Counted from the first letter of the stretch, positions 37,768 to 47,840 are shown. The stretch: 64,000 bases of DNA from Gemmatimonadota bacterium (GCA_022564055.1 JADFMD010000003.1:1-64000); one strand, 5' to 3'. The notes: generated from the sequence alone by a model not told the origin. Translations and numbers: made by a program.

Positions 37768-38843
37768 GATATACCCGTGTTGTCATCGAGACCTTCGGAT
37801 ACGAGCTCGCTCCGTGCGTGGTCACGTCCGACGAATTGGAGGAGCGGCTCGCCCCGGTATACGAAAAGCTCCACATCCAGCCGGGCCAGCTCTTCCAGAT
37901 GACCGGCGTAAAGGAGCGCCGCTATTGGGACCCTGGGTATACGGTATCGCAGGGCGCCACCGCGGCGGCAGAAAACGCACTCCGTGAATCGCCCGTGCCG
38001 GCCGACGCCATCGACATGTTGATCTACGGAGGCGTGTGCCGCGAGCACTTCGAGCCGGCCACAGCCTGTCACGTCGCGGCCGGCCTCCAAACAGCCGGCC
38101 ACGCGATTCCCCCCTCCGCCCATGTCTACGACGTCGGCAACGCGTGCCTGGGCGTGCTGAACGGCATACTCGATATCGCCAACCGAATCGAGTTGGGGCA
38201 GATCCGAGCGGGCATGGTGGTCAGTTGCGAGACCGCACGAGGCATCGTCGACGCAACCATCATCCGGTTGACCAACAATCCCGTCATGGAGGAGTTCAAG
38301 ACCTCCATCGCCACGCTAACCGGAGGGTCGGCCGCGGTAGCCGTGATTCTGAGTGACGGGTCCTTCGGGGAGTCCGACCGGCGGCGCCTCCGCGGTGCCG
38401 TGGTCGAAAACGCGCCCGAACATCACATGCTGTGCCGCTGGGGCCTGGAAGCCCACCCCGATGGTCAGCCGAACGGAGCCGAAGCGACTCTGAGGGAGTT
38501 TGCCAGCACCGATGCGGCCGCCGTCCTCGAGCACGGAGTCGCCCTGGGCGCACGTACCTGGGAAAAGTTCCTCGAGGAGATGGAGTGGCCTTTGGAGGAC
38601 GTGGACCGCACCGTATGCCACCAGGTCGGTTCCGCCCATCGGGACGTCATGCTGCGAACCATGGGCCTGTCCCCTCAACAGGACTTCGTGACCTATGAAT
38701 ACCTGGGAAACACCGGTACGGCCGCCCTCCCCGTAGCCGCCGCGCTGGCCCACGAACGCGGGTTCTTGGAGCCCGGCCACCGCGTGGGACTCCTCGGCAT
38801 CGGCAGTGGTTTGAACTGCATCATGCTCGGGGTGGACTGGTGA
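37764..38843 (+). CDS. oleA: OleA, thiolase-fold head-to-head condensing enzyme
   Basis: TTG start in TTGA overlap with the preceding stop; YDVGNACLGVLNGILDIANRI and GGVCREHFEPATA motifs; followed by oleBCD. ORF-track start 37629 lies inside the pfaBC frame. Confidence 0.92.
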   Translation: MRYTRVVIETFGYELAPCVVTSDELEERLAPVYEKLHIQPGQLFQMTGVKERRYWDPGYTVSQGATAAAENALRESPVPADAIDMLIYGGVCREHFEPATACHVAAGLQTAGHAIPPSAHVYDVGNACLGVLNGILDIANRIELGQIRAGMVVSCETARGIVDATIIRLTNNPVMEEFKTSIATLTGGSAAVAVILSDGSFGESDRRRLRGAVVENAPEHHMLCRWGLEAHPDGQPNGAEATLREFASTDAAAVLEHGVALGARTWEKFLEEMEWPLEDVDRTVCHQVGSAHRDVMLRTMGLSPQQDFVTYEYLGNTGTAALPVAAALAHERGFLEPGHRVGLLGIGSGLNCIMLGVDW

Positions 38844-39862
38844 GCCGGCTCTACCCGTTCGCTCCGAACTACATCGAGGTAGGTGGTCGCTCCGCCGCTG
38901 CCGGCACATCCGAAGGCGGCACGTCCGAGGGCGTCGCCCACCGCATGCACTACGTGGATGAAGGCCAGGGAGACCCGGTGCTCATGGTCCACGGAAACCC
39001 GAGTTGGTCCTTCTACTACCGGGATCTGATCAGCGCGTTGAAGTCGAGTCACCGGGTGATCGCACCGGACCACATCGGGTGTGGGCGCTCCGACAAACCG
39101 AATGACGACCACTACGACTACACGTTATCGACCCGCGTGGCGGACCTCGGCACGCTCATCGACTCGCTCGACCTCCGTGACATCACGCTGGTCGTGCACG
39201 ACTGGGGCGGCATGATCGGGATGGCCTGGGCGGCCCAGCACCCCGATCGCATCGCGAGGGTCATCGTCATGAACACCGCCGCGTTTCCTCTACTGACCGG
39301 CAAGAACCTCCCCGCCTCGCTCGCGCTGGCGCGGACCCCCGGTATGGGGGCATTGCTCGTGCGCGGGGCCAACGCTTTCTCGCGGGGCGCGGTGCGCCAC
39401 TGTGTGACGCGCCGGCCGATGTCCAAGGAGGTGGCCGCCGGTTACCTGGAGCCGTACGACAGTTGGGCGCACCGGATCGCCGTGCATCGTTTCGTGCAGG
39501 ATATTCCGCTCGAAGAGAACGATCGGGCCTACCCGATCGCGAAGGAAACCGCGGACGCTCTCGTTCGCTTGGTCGACAAGCCGATGTTGATCTGCTGGGG
39601 CCTCCGGGATTTCGTATTCGGCCACCAATTCCTGGACGAGTGGATCGACCGATTCCCGGGTGCCGAGGTGCATCGCTTCGAAGACTGCGGGCACTATGTC
39701 CTGGAGGACGCGGCGGATGAGATCATTCCGCTCGTCCGCAATTTCATCGATGCTCCTTCGGGAGGACACCGCGACGGTCCTCCTGAAAGCCATTCGCACG
39801 GTCGGCCCGGGAGTCACCCGGACGGTCACCCCGAACCCCAGCCGACCGACAGTTCGGTATGA
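38840..39862 (+). CDS. oleB: OleB, alpha/beta hydrolase-fold beta-lactone decarboxylase
   Basis: MHYVDEGQGDPVLMVHGNPSWSFYYRDLI, VVHDWGGMIGMAWA, CGHYVLEDA; haloalkane-dehalogenase-like fold in an ole context. Confidence 0.92.
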   Translation: MSRLYPFAPNYIEVGGRSAAAGTSEGGTSEGVAHRMHYVDEGQGDPVLMVHGNPSWSFYYRDLISALKSSHRVIAPDHIGCGRSDKPNDDHYDYTLSTRVADLGTLIDSLDLRDITLVVHDWGGMIGMAWAAQHPDRIARVIVMNTAAFPLLTGKNLPASLALARTPGMGALLVRGANAFSRGAVRHCVTRRPMSKEVAAGYLEPYDSWAHRIAVHRFVQDIPLEENDRAYPIAKETADALVRLVDKPMLICWGLRDFVFGHQFLDEWIDRFPGAEVHRFEDCGHYVLEDAADEIIPLVRNFIDAPSGGHRDGPPESHSHGRPGSHPDGHPEPQPTDSSV

Positions 39863-41703
39863 GCGGAGAAGGCGACGGTGCGACCGCGGAAACGGGGCCA
39901 CCTGCCGGAGCCGACGCCGCGCCAGAGCGCTCCCCCGAACACATCAATGTCGCCGCCTTTCTAGTCGACCTGGCCCGCAGCCAGCCGGACGCGCTCGCGG
40001 TGGCGGTCTCCGACGGCCGGAACCCGGACGGATCGGCCCGCTATTCCGAACTGACCGCACTCGAGTTGCATCGTCGCTCCGACCGCATCGCCCATGCACT
40101 GGTGGGCGTCGGAATAGGGCCGGGCGTTCGGACCGTCCTCATGGTGGAGCCCAGCCTCGCGTTCTTCTCGTTGACGTTTGCGATGCTCAAGGTCGGAGCG
40201 ATCCCGGTCCTGGTGGATCCGGGCATGGGAATCAAGAATTTGGGGGAGTGCCTTCGCGAAGCAGAACCAGAGGCCTTTATCGGTGTCCCCAAGGCGCAGG
40301 CCGCGAGAGTCTTTTTCGGCTGGGCGAGGCAGACGGTCAGGACCAAGATTACCGTAGGGCACAGATTGTTCTGGGGGGGGCACACCCTGAGCAATTTGGA
40401 GGCGAAAGCGTCGCCGGACCCCTTCCCGATTCTCGAGCCCGACCCCGAGCAAACCGCCGCAATCCTGTTCACGAGCGGGAGCACCGGCGTGCCCAAGGGG
40501 GTCGTCACCCCGTTTCGGGTTTTCGCGGCCCAGGTGAAGGCGCTCAGAGAGGTATACGGCATCCAGCCGGGGGAGCGAGACCTGGCGACTTTTCCCCTCT
40601 TCGCGCTTTTCGGTCCGGCCCTCGGCATGGCTTCGGTGGTCCCCGACATGGACGCGAGTCGGCCGGCGGAGGCCGACCCGCAGCGTCTCTTCGAGGCGTT
40701 CCGGGACTACGCGTGCACCAATCTTTTCGCCTCACCGGCCCTCATCGACAAGCTGGGACGCTACTGCGTCGATCACGGCCATCGGTTGACCTCGCTTCGG
40801 CGAGCCATCTCGGCGGGGGCCCCGGCATCGAACCCGGCGCTCGAGCGCTTCCAACAGTGTCTCCCGGACGGCATCGAGGTCCTGACCTCCTACGGAGCGA
40901 CCGAGGCCCTTCCGGTGTCCGTTCTCGGAAGCAGAGAAATCCTGCGAGAGACGCGACGGCTCACGGACCAGGGCGGCGGCGTGTGCGTGGGTCGCCCCAC
41001 ACCCGGCATGGAAGTGCGGATCGTGCCGATCCATGACGACCCGATCGAGTCATGGACGGACGACCTTCCTCTCCCACCAGGAGAGATCGGCGAGATCGTT
41101 GTGCGGGGCGCGGTCGTGACACCGTCCTATTACCAGCGGCCCCTGGCGACGAAGCTCGCCAAGATTCCCACCTCGAGTGGAGATGTATGGCACCGCATGG
41201 GCGATGTCGGCTATTTCGATGAGCAGGGCCGGCTTTGGATGTGTGGCCGAAAGGGCCACCGCGTGGATGCCGAGACGGGGACGATGTACACGATCCCCTG
41301 TGAGGCCGTTTTCAACACGCACCCGGCCGTTCGGCGAAGCGCCCTGGTGGGCGTCGCAGGAGTGGGCAAAACGGCGAGGGGGCGCAGAGTCGTGGGAGCG
41401 GGCCGGACCACGAGCGAAGCCGACCCCGCGCACCGGGGTCATACGACGCCGCTGATCTGCGTAGAGCGGGTGCCGGAAGCTACGATTGGCAATGGGCAAC
41501 TCACGAAAGAGTTGCTGGAAATCGCCCGGAGCCACGAGCACACCCGGGCGATCGACATGGTGCTCTACCACCCCGCCTTTCCCGTGGACGTTCGGCACAA
41601 CGCGAAGATCTTCCGGGAGAAGCTCGCGGTGTGGGCAGAGAAGCAGTTGGCGTCCCGCCGGAGCCGTGGTCCGACCTCCGGACAGCCGGACAACCGCTCA
41701 TGA
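39859..41703 (+). CDS. oleC: OleC, ANL-superfamily beta-lactone synthetase
   Basis: ILFTSGSTGVPKGV; FPLFALFGPALGMASVVPDMDASRPA; ATGA overlap with oleB. Confidence 0.92.
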   Translation: MSGEGDGATAETGPPAGADAAPERSPEHINVAAFLVDLARSQPDALAVAVSDGRNPDGSARYSELTALELHRRSDRIAHALVGVGIGPGVRTVLMVEPSLAFFSLTFAMLKVGAIPVLVDPGMGIKNLGECLREAEPEAFIGVPKAQAARVFFGWARQTVRTKITVGHRLFWGGHTLSNLEAKASPDPFPILEPDPEQTAAILFTSGSTGVPKGVVTPFRVFAAQVKALREVYGIQPGERDLATFPLFALFGPALGMASVVPDMDASRPAEADPQRLFEAFRDYACTNLFASPALIDKLGRYCVDHGHRLTSLRRAISAGAPASNPALERFQQCLPDGIEVLTSYGATEALPVSVLGSREILRETRRLTDQGGGVCVGRPTPGMEVRIVPIHDDPIESWTDDLPLPPGEIGEIVVRGAVVTPSYYQRPLATKLAKIPTSSGDVWHRMGDVGYFDEQGRLWMCGRKGHRVDAETGTMYTIPCEAVFNTHPAVRRSALVGVAGVGKTARGRRVVGAGRTTSEADPAHRGHTTPLICVERVPEATIGNGQLTKELLEIARSHEHTRAIDMVLYHPAFPVDVRHNAKIFREKLAVWAEKQLASRRSRGPTSGQPDNRS

Positions 41704-42719
41704 AGGCGCTGGTGACGGGAGCGGGCGGCTTCCTCGGAGGAGCCATCGCCCGGACCCTCCGTGACCGGGGGGATGAGGTCAGAGGTTTCTCCCGTGGATC
41801 CCACCCGGAGCTGGCCGCCTATGGCATCGAGCACCAACGGGGAGATGTGGCGGAGCTCGACGCGGTGACCGACGCGACCCGTGGCGTCGATGTCGTGTTC
41901 CACACGGCGGCGAAGGTGGGGGCGGGAGGCCGGTACGTAGACTTCTACGATACGAACGTCACGGGGACTGCAAACGTGCTCACGGCCTGCCGGGAATGCG
42001 GCGTGCGGGCGCTCGTCTACACCTCCACGCCGAGCGTGCTTTCCGGCGTCACGGATCTGGAAGGTGTCGATGAGTCGGAGGGCTACGCCACGCGTTACGA
42101 GGCGGACTACGGCCGGACCAAGGCGGAGGCCGAGCGCCTGGTTCTCTCCTCGACCTCCAAGGAATTCAAGGTGGTCGCACTCCGCCCCCCCCTCATCTGG
42201 GGCCCCGGCGACACGTCTCTGCTGCCCCGTGTGATCGAGAGGGGAAGGAACGGCGCACTCCGACGCATCAATGGGCCGCCCAAGCGGCAGGATATCACCT
42301 ATATCGATGACGCGGTGGAGGCCCATTTGATCGCCGGGGATCTTCTCCTAAGCGGGGGGGAGGGAGCCCGCCGCATCAATGGCCGCCCCTACTTCGTGAG
42401 TTCTGGCGAGCCCGTGGAGATCTGGGACTTCATCGATGGGCTCCTCGAGGCCGCTGGGGTGCCGCCGGTTCGGAAGACGGTGTCGCTGCGAACCGCGCTA
42501 GCGGTGGGCTGGCTTTTCGAGAAGGCGCACGCACTCTCGCGGGCGCAGGGCGATCCACGGATGAGCCGTTGGATGGTACGCCAACTCACGAGCTCGCGTT
42601 GGTTCGACATCAGCGCCGCGCGGCGGGATCTCGGATACGAGCCGCAGGTGTCCCTGGAGGATGGCATGCGCCGCCTGAAGGCATGGATAGAGGAGCGGGA
42701 AAAGGAGCCACGTGGCTGA
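41700..42719 (+). CDS. oleD: OleD, NAD(P)H-dependent 2-alkyl-3-ketoacid reductase (SDR)
   Basis: MKALVTGAGGFLGGAIARTLRDRGDEV; ATGA overlap with oleC; start 41700 preferred over 41631. Confidence 0.92.
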   Translation: MKALVTGAGGFLGGAIARTLRDRGDEVRGFSRGSHPELAAYGIEHQRGDVAELDAVTDATRGVDVVFHTAAKVGAGGRYVDFYDTNVTGTANVLTACRECGVRALVYTSTPSVLSGVTDLEGVDESEGYATRYEADYGRTKAEAERLVLSSTSKEFKVVALRPPLIWGPGDTSLLPRVIERGRNGALRRINGPPKRQDITYIDDAVEAHLIAGDLLLSGGEGARRINGRPYFVSSGEPVEIWDFIDGLLEAAGVPPVRKTVSLRTALAVGWLFEKAHALSRAQGDPRMSRWMVRQLTSSRWFDISAARRDLGYEPQVSLEDGMRRLKAWIEEREKEPRG

Positions 42720-43425
42720 GCGCTGGCGCCCCGCCCAAGAATGGGAGCTCGCACCCGACGACGTAATCGACGTTTGGCGTTTCGACCTCGAGGTCCGGGG
42801 GCACGATTGGGCGATCCTCACTCCCGACGAGGCCCGAGCCGCCAGGCGCATCGTCGTTGACGAGAAGCGGGACCGGAAGGCCTCGTCGAGGGGTCACCTG
42901 CGCCGCATCCTTGCTCGCTACCTGAGCACCCGCCCAAAGGATGTGAGATTTACGTACGGAGAGCACGGAAAGCCGATGCTCGCTGAGCACGATGAGCCCC
43001 GATTCAACCTTTCCGACTCGGAGTCGAAGGGGCTCGTAGCCGTATGTTGGGGAGCGCGCATCGGCGTCGATATCGAGTTCGCGAGGGAGGAGCGGGCCTT
43101 TACCGACATCGCGGACCGCTTCTTCTCCCCAACCGAGAGCGCCGCCCTTCGAGCACTCCCGTCTGAGGACCGCCCCGCGGCGTTTTACAGAGCCTGGACT
43201 CGGAAGGAAGCCTACCTGAAGGCCTGGGGAACCGGCCTGAGCTTCGGCTCGGATCGCTTCACGCTCGACTACGCTGGAGACGGCCCCGGAAGCCTCCTAA
43301 CCACAGAGATGCCAGACGACGAAGCGTCTCGTTGGCACTTCAGGGGAGTTGAGCTGGGTCCTGCCTACACGGGAGCGATCTGCTTCGAGGGCCCCGACCG
43401 CCCGCTTCGGTGGTGGACCATCTGA
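42712..43425 (+). CDS. 4'-phosphopantetheinyl transferase (Sfp type), likely activating the PfaA ACPs
   Basis: FNLSDSESKGLVAV ... IGVDIEFAREE ... FYRAWTRKEAYLKAWGTGL; 8-nt overlap with oleD. Confidence 0.92.
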   Translation: MAERWRPAQEWELAPDDVIDVWRFDLEVRGHDWAILTPDEARAARRIVVDEKRDRKASSRGHLRRILARYLSTRPKDVRFTYGEHGKPMLAEHDEPRFNLSDSESKGLVAVCWGARIGVDIEFAREERAFTDIADRFFSPTESAALRALPSEDRPAAFYRAWTRKEAYLKAWGTGLSFGSDRFTLDYAGDGPGSLLTTEMPDDEASRWHFRGVELGPAYTGAICFEGPDRPLRWWTI

Positions 43426-43493
43426 GCCCCACCCTCGCGGAGATCGGTCTCCTCGAAACCTCAGACGAGCGTATGACACCGTGCGGACCGACT

Positions 43494-44303
43494 CTACCTG
43501 CCCCCCACCGCCCACGTCATCAACAGGATCAACCCGCCGAGAATCATGGCTCCGCCAGTCAGCCTTGCCGGAATCGGCGAATCAGGGAGAGGAATCACCT
43601 TCTCGGCGAAGACGAACGTCGCGATGGCCGCGATCCAGAGCAGGTTCATGACGCCACCCACGAACAGGAGTCCCATCAATACCCAGCAACATCCCAAACA
43701 AAAGATCCCGTGCTCCAGCCCCATCCGAAACGCGCCGGTGATTCCGGCGCGCCAGTGCTCGGATAGGAAATGTGCAGGTGAACGGCAGTGTTTCAAGCAC
43801 GCGCGTTTGATCGGCGTGAGCTGGTACACCCCGGCAGCGATCAAAAGACTCGACCCGATCGCGGGGCTGGTCGTCACCATCATAGGGGACAACAACGAGG
43901 CTCGATCGAGACCCCATTGCGCCAGAGTCGCCACCACGCAGAATAACGTCCACAGAACGACGTACCCTGAAATGAAGACGACGGTGGGCGGGACGACGTG
44001 CTGATCGCGTGCCGCCTTGCGGGCGACGCCCGCGTAGATCATGACGGTGGGGGCCGCGCTCGGGACCATCATCCCGACCATCATGATCGTCCACATCAGG
44101 AAGATCAGCACGAAGTCGGCCGCCTCCCACGGGCGGACCTGAAGCCCTTCCATTGGAGCGGCCGAGCCGGTCATCCCGTCGGCAAGCCGGAAGAGGTAGA
44201 CCCAAGCGAGCGTAGTTCCGCCCACCAAGGCCGACAGGACGCCCAAAAGATCACGCTTCCGGAGGGAGCGCCATGCGCCGATGTCTGAGCGAGTGACCAT
44301 CAC
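43494..44303 (-). CDS. DUF2182 membrane protein
   Basis: FLMWTIMMVGMMVPSAAPTVMIYA ... GLEHGIFCLGCCWVLMGLLF. Confidence 0.85.
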   Translation of the reverse strand: MMVTRSDIGAWRSLRKRDLLGVLSALVGGTTLAWVYLFRLADGMTGSAAPMEGLQVRPWEAADFVLIFLMWTIMMVGMMVPSAAPTVMIYAGVARKAARDQHVVPPTVVFISGYVVLWTLFCVVATLAQWGLDRASLLSPMMVTTSPAIGSSLLIAAGVYQLTPIKRACLKHCRSPAHFLSEHWRAGITGAFRMGLEHGIFCLGCCWVLMGLLFVGGVMNLLWIAAIATFVFAEKVIPLPDSPIPARLTGGAMILGGLILLMTWAVGGR

Positions 44304-44324
44304 CCGGACTCCCTTTAGACCACC

Positions 44325-44957
44325 CTACCGGATCACGCCATCCTGATTCATATGCAGGATATTGAATTGGCCGTAGCTGTCGGTGAGCTCGAGCTCAATC
44401 CCGGCGGTCAACTTGGACGACGCGGAGCCCATTTCCGCGACCGTATACTCGAACCCATTGGGCAGGTTGATACGGGCACGGGAAGGCTCCCCGCTAAATG
44501 GGTCGATGATGGGTGAGCCCGTGGACTCCACCACCCCGGGCACGCTCAACTGAGCCGTGCGCGCGTCGATGTCGATCTCGAGTTCGATCGGGGCGTAGAG
44601 GGTTTCCAGCACCTCGGCCATCATGCTGTTGTAGACGGCGAAATGAGTCGCTCCCGGCGTGGTGTCCTCGCCGTGAAGAATTCTGCGCAGTCCCTCGCGC
44701 TGAGCATCCGTGGCCCGTTCGTCGATGACCACTTGCTGCCTGCCGTTCCCCTCTGCGACCTCCCCTGGCCACCAGAACATCATCGCGAAGTCCAAGCCAT
44801 CCAGCCGTGTATCGCCGTGGTGCCCCTCCTCGATGTGACCGGCGAGCACACCCTCGCAATTGCCGTGAGTGGTAGGAGCATTGAATTGGCAGGGACACCC
44901 GTAGTTGCAGTTGCAGTTCCCGTACTCGACCCCGCGAATCATCCATGGACTTACCAT
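44325..44957 (-). CDS. DUF1326 protein, partner of DUF2182
   Basis: MVSPWMIRGVEYGNCNCNYGCPCQFNAPTTHGNCEGVLAGHIEEG; true start 44957 or 44942. The rest of the 368-aa ORF is out-of-frame with an ADOP gene. Confidence 0.85.
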   Translation of the reverse strand: MVSPWMIRGVEYGNCNCNYGCPCQFNAPTTHGNCEGVLAGHIEEGHHGDTRLDGLDFAMMFWWPGEVAEGNGRQQVVIDERATDAQREGLRRILHGEDTTPGATHFAVYNSMMAEVLETLYAPIELEIDIDARTAQLSVPGVVESTGSPIIDPFSGEPSRARINLPNGFEYTVAEMGSASSKLTAGIELELTDSYGQFNILHMNQDGVIR

Positions 44958-45111
44958 CGAGCGCGCCCCTCTTGGTTTGTAGTGTGCTTTTTCGTGAGCG
45001 AAGCCGGTATCAATAGCCGGTCGGTGTGCCTTTGTCGAATGGGTCGGAGAAGACCGGCGTCCTCGAGGGCCGGGACCCAACCCTGAACATTTCTGCACCC
45101 CACTCGTACGG

Positions 45112-47595
45112 CTACTCCGCCCGCAAGGCGTCGATCGGGTCGACGCGAGTGGCGCGTCGGGCCGGAACGTACGCCGCGAGCAGTGCAACCCCGGCGAGTA
45201 CCGCGCCCACCGCCACGAACGTGACCGGGTCCGTGGGCTCGATCTCGAACAGGAGACCTGACAGGAAACGAGACAACAGGACCGAGGCCACACCCCCCAA
45301 AAGGAGCGCACCGAGCACCAACCGCGCGCCCTCTCCCATGACCATCCGAAGCACCTGGCCCTGCTCGGCCCCCAACGCGAGGCGGATACCGAACTCCTTG
45401 GTTCGCTGTGTGACGGAGAACGACAGTACACCCAGCACCCCGACGCCCGCGACCACCAGGGCCAAGATCGCGAAGGCGGAAAAGAGCGTCGCGTTCAAGC
45501 GCTGAGGTGCGATGTCCTCCCTCGTCAATTCCTCCAGGGTAATGACGTTGTCCACCGGCCGCTCAGGATCAGTTTCGTGGATGATCTCGGTGATCTGCCG
45601 CACGAGCGGTCCGATCTGGCCCGTCGTGCGCACGAGCATCGTCTGCGCAGGAAACCCTCCGCCGCCCGTCACTCCTGCAATGCCCCCGCGCCGGCGGACG
45701 GCCTGACTCGTCGCCTGATAAATAACATGGACATCGGCTTGAGCGATCCCCGCATCCCGAGTGTTGGCGACCACGCCCACCACGCGCTGCCATGGCTGCC
45801 AGGTGCCGCGGGCGCTCTGCCATCGGATGCGTCTTCCGACCGGGTCCTCACTCCCGAAGTAGGTCCTCGAAAGCGACTCATTGATGACGACGACCGAGTC
45901 GGCCTCCGGCGTGTCATCCCGCGTGAAGGAGCGCCCGCGAAGAAGCACGGCTCCCACGGTCCGGAAATAGTCGGGACTCACGGTGTTGAAGAGCCCTATG
46001 GGCGTCGACGCCTGAAGTTCGTCCAGCCCCTCGACATCGATCGTGAGGGCGGCGGGCGGCGGGCTCTGAAGCGGCGCCCAGGTGGCGTAGGCCGCGCTCT
46101 GCACGCCGGGAAAACTCCGTATTCGAGCCATGGTCCCACCAAACAACGTCTGCTGCTCCTCCGCAGTGAGTGATGTGAAGTTCGGTGACTCCAATGTCAC
46201 CACGGTCCCCTCCTCGAAGCCCGAGTCGACCCCCTGCAGCCTGAACAGGCTCCTCACGAGAAGGCCGGCACCGATCAGAAGAGTGAAGGAAAGCGCAAGC
46301 TGGCTCACGACCAGAAGCCGCTGCAGCTTGCGTCTGGATATCCCACCTGAATGCCGCCCGCCCGACTGGTTGAGGGACATTCCGATCTGGGACGTGAAGG
46401 GAAGACTGGGTGCCCACGCGAGCAGCATCGCGATCCCGATCCCGATCAGAAGCGTGAACGCAAGGACGGCACCGTCCATCCCGATTTCTTCGCTCCGGAT
46501 CGTAAAGCGGTTGGCGTACGATACCAGCATGTCCAGACCGGCGACGGCAAGAACCAAACCCAACCCCGCACCGGCGAGCGCGAGGATGAGGTTCTCCGTG
46601 AAGAGTTGGCGGCGGATGCGCCCTTTGCCGGCGCCCAACGCAGCTCGCACGGCCAATTCGCGCTCGCGCCGGATCAACCGCGTCAGGGTCAAGTTCGCCA
46701 CGTTGGCACATGCCAGGAGGAGCACCATGAGCACCGTTCCCATCATGATCATGAACGTGGGACGCGCGGATTCGGTGAGTACCTCCTGCCATGGGCGAGC
46801 GGTTATCTGGTAACCGAACGACTCTGGATAGGCTTCGCGAAATTCATCCTGGAGGCGCCGGTTGATCTGGCTCAGCTCCGCCTGAGCCACCTCGAAGGTG
46901 GCGCCCGGAGCGAGGCGCCCGAATACCTCCGTCATGCGATGCGTGCGTGCGTCCCGCATGGCCGCACCCATGTAATGATCGTTCGTCGTGTAGTTGGTGA
47001 AGACGTCCGGTTTCCTACGCCCCGTGTAGTGACTCCCCGGCCTGAGCACGCCCACGACCTCTACACTCTTCGTCGTGAGCTTGACGGTCTGGCCCACGAT
47101 TTCGGGATCGGAACCGAACATGCGGGTCCAGTAGTCGTGTGTGAGGACCATCACGGGCGGGGCCCCCGGATCGTCGTCGCTCGAGATCAGGGTACGCCCG
47201 TGAAGGGGAAGGATGCCGAGGACCTCGAAGTAATTGGCCGTCACCAGGCCGCCGACCACGCGATGGGGGTCCCCGCGGCCGATCACACTGAAATCCCAGT
47301 CTCCGAACTCGACGAACTCGTCAATGGTCCGCGACGCCGCTCTGTAGTCGTCGATCTCGATGAACGAGAACGCTCCGTCGAAGGCGCCGACCCTGTTCGC
47401 GGGCTGCTGGATGAACATGATCCGCTCGGCATCCTTATACGGTAGCGGCTTGAGCAGCACACCATTGACCACGCTGAAGATGGCCGTGTTCACGCCGATA
47501 CCGAGGCCCAGCGTAATCACGAATGCCGCCGCATAGGTGCGACTCTTATTCAGGCTGCGGAACGCGTACCTGACTTCCGAAACGAGATCCGACAT
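45112..47595 (-). CDS. FtsX/MacB-like ABC permease of the ADOP type
   Basis: MSDLVSEVRYAFRSLNKSRTYAAAFVITLGLGIGVNTAIFSVVNGVLLKPLPY...; C-terminal LAAYVPARRATRVDPIDALRAE. Confidence 0.92.
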   Translation of the reverse strand: MSDLVSEVRYAFRSLNKSRTYAAAFVITLGLGIGVNTAIFSVVNGVLLKPLPYKDAERIMFIQQPANRVGAFDGAFSFIEIDDYRAASRTIDEFVEFGDWDFSVIGRGDPHRVVGGLVTANYFEVLGILPLHGRTLISSDDDPGAPPVMVLTHDYWTRMFGSDPEIVGQTVKLTTKSVEVVGVLRPGSHYTGRRKPDVFTNYTTNDHYMGAAMRDARTHRMTEVFGRLAPGATFEVAQAELSQINRRLQDEFREAYPESFGYQITARPWQEVLTESARPTFMIMMGTVLMVLLLACANVANLTLTRLIRRERELAVRAALGAGKGRIRRQLFTENLILALAGAGLGLVLAVAGLDMLVSYANRFTIRSEEIGMDGAVLAFTLLIGIGIAMLLAWAPSLPFTSQIGMSLNQSGGRHSGGISRRKLQRLLVVSQLALSFTLLIGAGLLVRSLFRLQGVDSGFEEGTVVTLESPNFTSLTAEEQQTLFGGTMARIRSFPGVQSAAYATWAPLQSPPPAALTIDVEGLDELQASTPIGLFNTVSPDYFRTVGAVLLRGRSFTRDDTPEADSVVVINESLSRTYFGSEDPVGRRIRWQSARGTWQPWQRVVGVVANTRDAGIAQADVHVIYQATSQAVRRRGGIAGVTGGGGFPAQTMLVRTTGQIGPLVRQITEIIHETDPERPVDNVITLEELTREDIAPQRLNATLFSAFAILALVVAGVGVLGVLSFSVTQRTKEFGIRLALGAEQGQVLRMVMGEGARLVLGALLLGGVASVLLSRFLSGLLFEIEPTDPVTFVAVGAVLAGVALLAAYVPARRATRVDPIDALRAE

Positions 47596-47757
47596 CCTGT
47601 CCCCTCCCCGCTCCCTATCCTGATGGCTGTCTTGGGCTGCACCCGGGTGCAAACTCGTTGAACCATAGGACCACCGAAAGTACGCCCGCCGACCGCCCCC
47701 TCGACTCCCTTACTCCGGGCCAGGGGCAACGGAGCCCCTGATGTTCATAGCTGGCTT

Positions 47758-47805
47758 GGCCTTGAAGTGCCCGACATCGATAGGGTACTATCGGAGGCCT
47801 TTTTT
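47758..47805 (+). terminator. Terminator-like hairpin in the 5' region of aroF
   Basis: GGCCT...CGATAG-ggta-CTATCG...AGGCC followed by TTTTTT. Confidence 0.5.
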
Positions 47806-47840
47806 ATCGTCGCAGAGCGAACAACTCGAGACACACGAAC

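Noticed and set aside
44958-45431. N-terminal half of the 368-aa DUF1326 ORF
   Set aside because: Ser/Arg-rich sequence that is an out-of-frame reading of the ADOP permease 3' end; the DUF1326 protein starts at 44957 or 44942.
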